A stretch of DNA of 5,689 nucleotides from Defluviicoccus vanus (GTDB lineage: Bacteria > Pseudomonadota > Alphaproteobacteria > Rhodospirillales > Defluviicoccaceae): NCBI RefSeq assembly GCF_014672695.1, contig NZ_CP053923.1, positions 2,059,517 through 2,065,205 of the forward strand. Reading direction: 5' to 3'. The position numbers were made by a program, and so were the translations under genes. Shown here in pieces: positions 5,525 through 5,689 of the stretch; positions within the stretch are counted from its first letter, which is position 1; each line of letters starts with the position of its first letter. The notes beneath the pieces are model-generated. The model made no database searches. It was given only the letters and a program-made list of their open reading frames with translations, and had not been told where the DNA came from.

Positions 5525-5689
5525 TCAGCGGCTGATCAGGATGGCACGAAAATCGTTGACGTTGGTCCGGGTCGGCCCGGTGACCAGCAGATCACCCAGC
5601 GCGGCGAAAAAGCTGTAGGCGTCGTTGTCGGCAAGCAGCGCCCGCGCATCGAGGCCGAGAGCCGCGGCCCGCACCAGACTGTCGGGGCG
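5525..5689 (-). CDS. ttuD: Glycerate 2-kinase / MOFRL-family protein, C-terminal end (truncated by window)
   Basis: The last 54 residues of a protein whose 5' part lies beyond the window. The visible sequence includes LADNDAYSFFAALGDLL followed by VTGPTRTNVNDFRAILI and a TGA stop at 5527-5525. That ending is characteristic of the MOFRL domain of glycerate 2-kinases (TtuD/GckA), often annotated as hydroxypyruvate reductase in older records. These cytosolic enzymes phosphorylate D-glycerate to 2-phosphoglycerate in the glycerate/tartrate and serine-cycle routes. The catalytic part is not visible, so activity cannot be checked. About 130 noncoding bases separate it from the DUF533-like gene on the same strand. 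No convincing terminator is seen there, so readthrough is possible. The family call is firm; the symbol is by similarity only. Confidence 0.85.
   Translation of the reverse strand, partial: RPDSLVRAAALGLDARALLADNDAYSFFAALGDLLVTGPTRTNVNDFRAILISR

Overview
The window looks like chromosomal DNA of a high-GC alphaproteobacterium. The evidence is the GroEL tail (Gly/Met repeats ending DMDF), an MOFRL-type glycerate kinase C-terminus, a DUF533/TerB-like protein and an IS1182-type transposase. No species can be named from the sequence alone.

Layout. Bases 1-366 (+) are the 3' end of groEL, closed by a strong hairpin terminator (398-432). Next comes an accessory insert of two tightly packed genes (552-1739 and 1742-2308, +). 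They encode an ABC/OLD-like AAA ATPase and a small RloB-family protein with TOPRIM-like motifs. This is the RloA/RloB pairing, the same gene composition as the AbiL abortive-infection system. The noncoding stretch in front of it (433-551) holds several hairpins and a palindrome that no gene explains. A complete IS1182-family insertion sequence (about 2380-3960) with near-perfect ends follows; its transposase lies on the minus strand (2510-3871).

The right part appears to be ordinary chromosome, all on the minus strand. It contains an unrecognised 95-residue protein (4096-4383), a DUF533/TerB-like glycine-rich protein (4472-5394) split by an apparent one-base frameshift in a G run, and the C-terminal end of a glycerate 2-kinase (5525-5689, cut by the window edge).

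How the parts relate. The ATPase and RloB genes are separated by only 2 bases and very likely act as one two-component antiphage unit, with the ATPase as probable sensor or regulator and RloB as probable effector. They sit between a housekeeping gene and an IS, a typical accessory position. The IS is not itself part of the defence unit. The three minus-strand genes on the right show no functional link to it.
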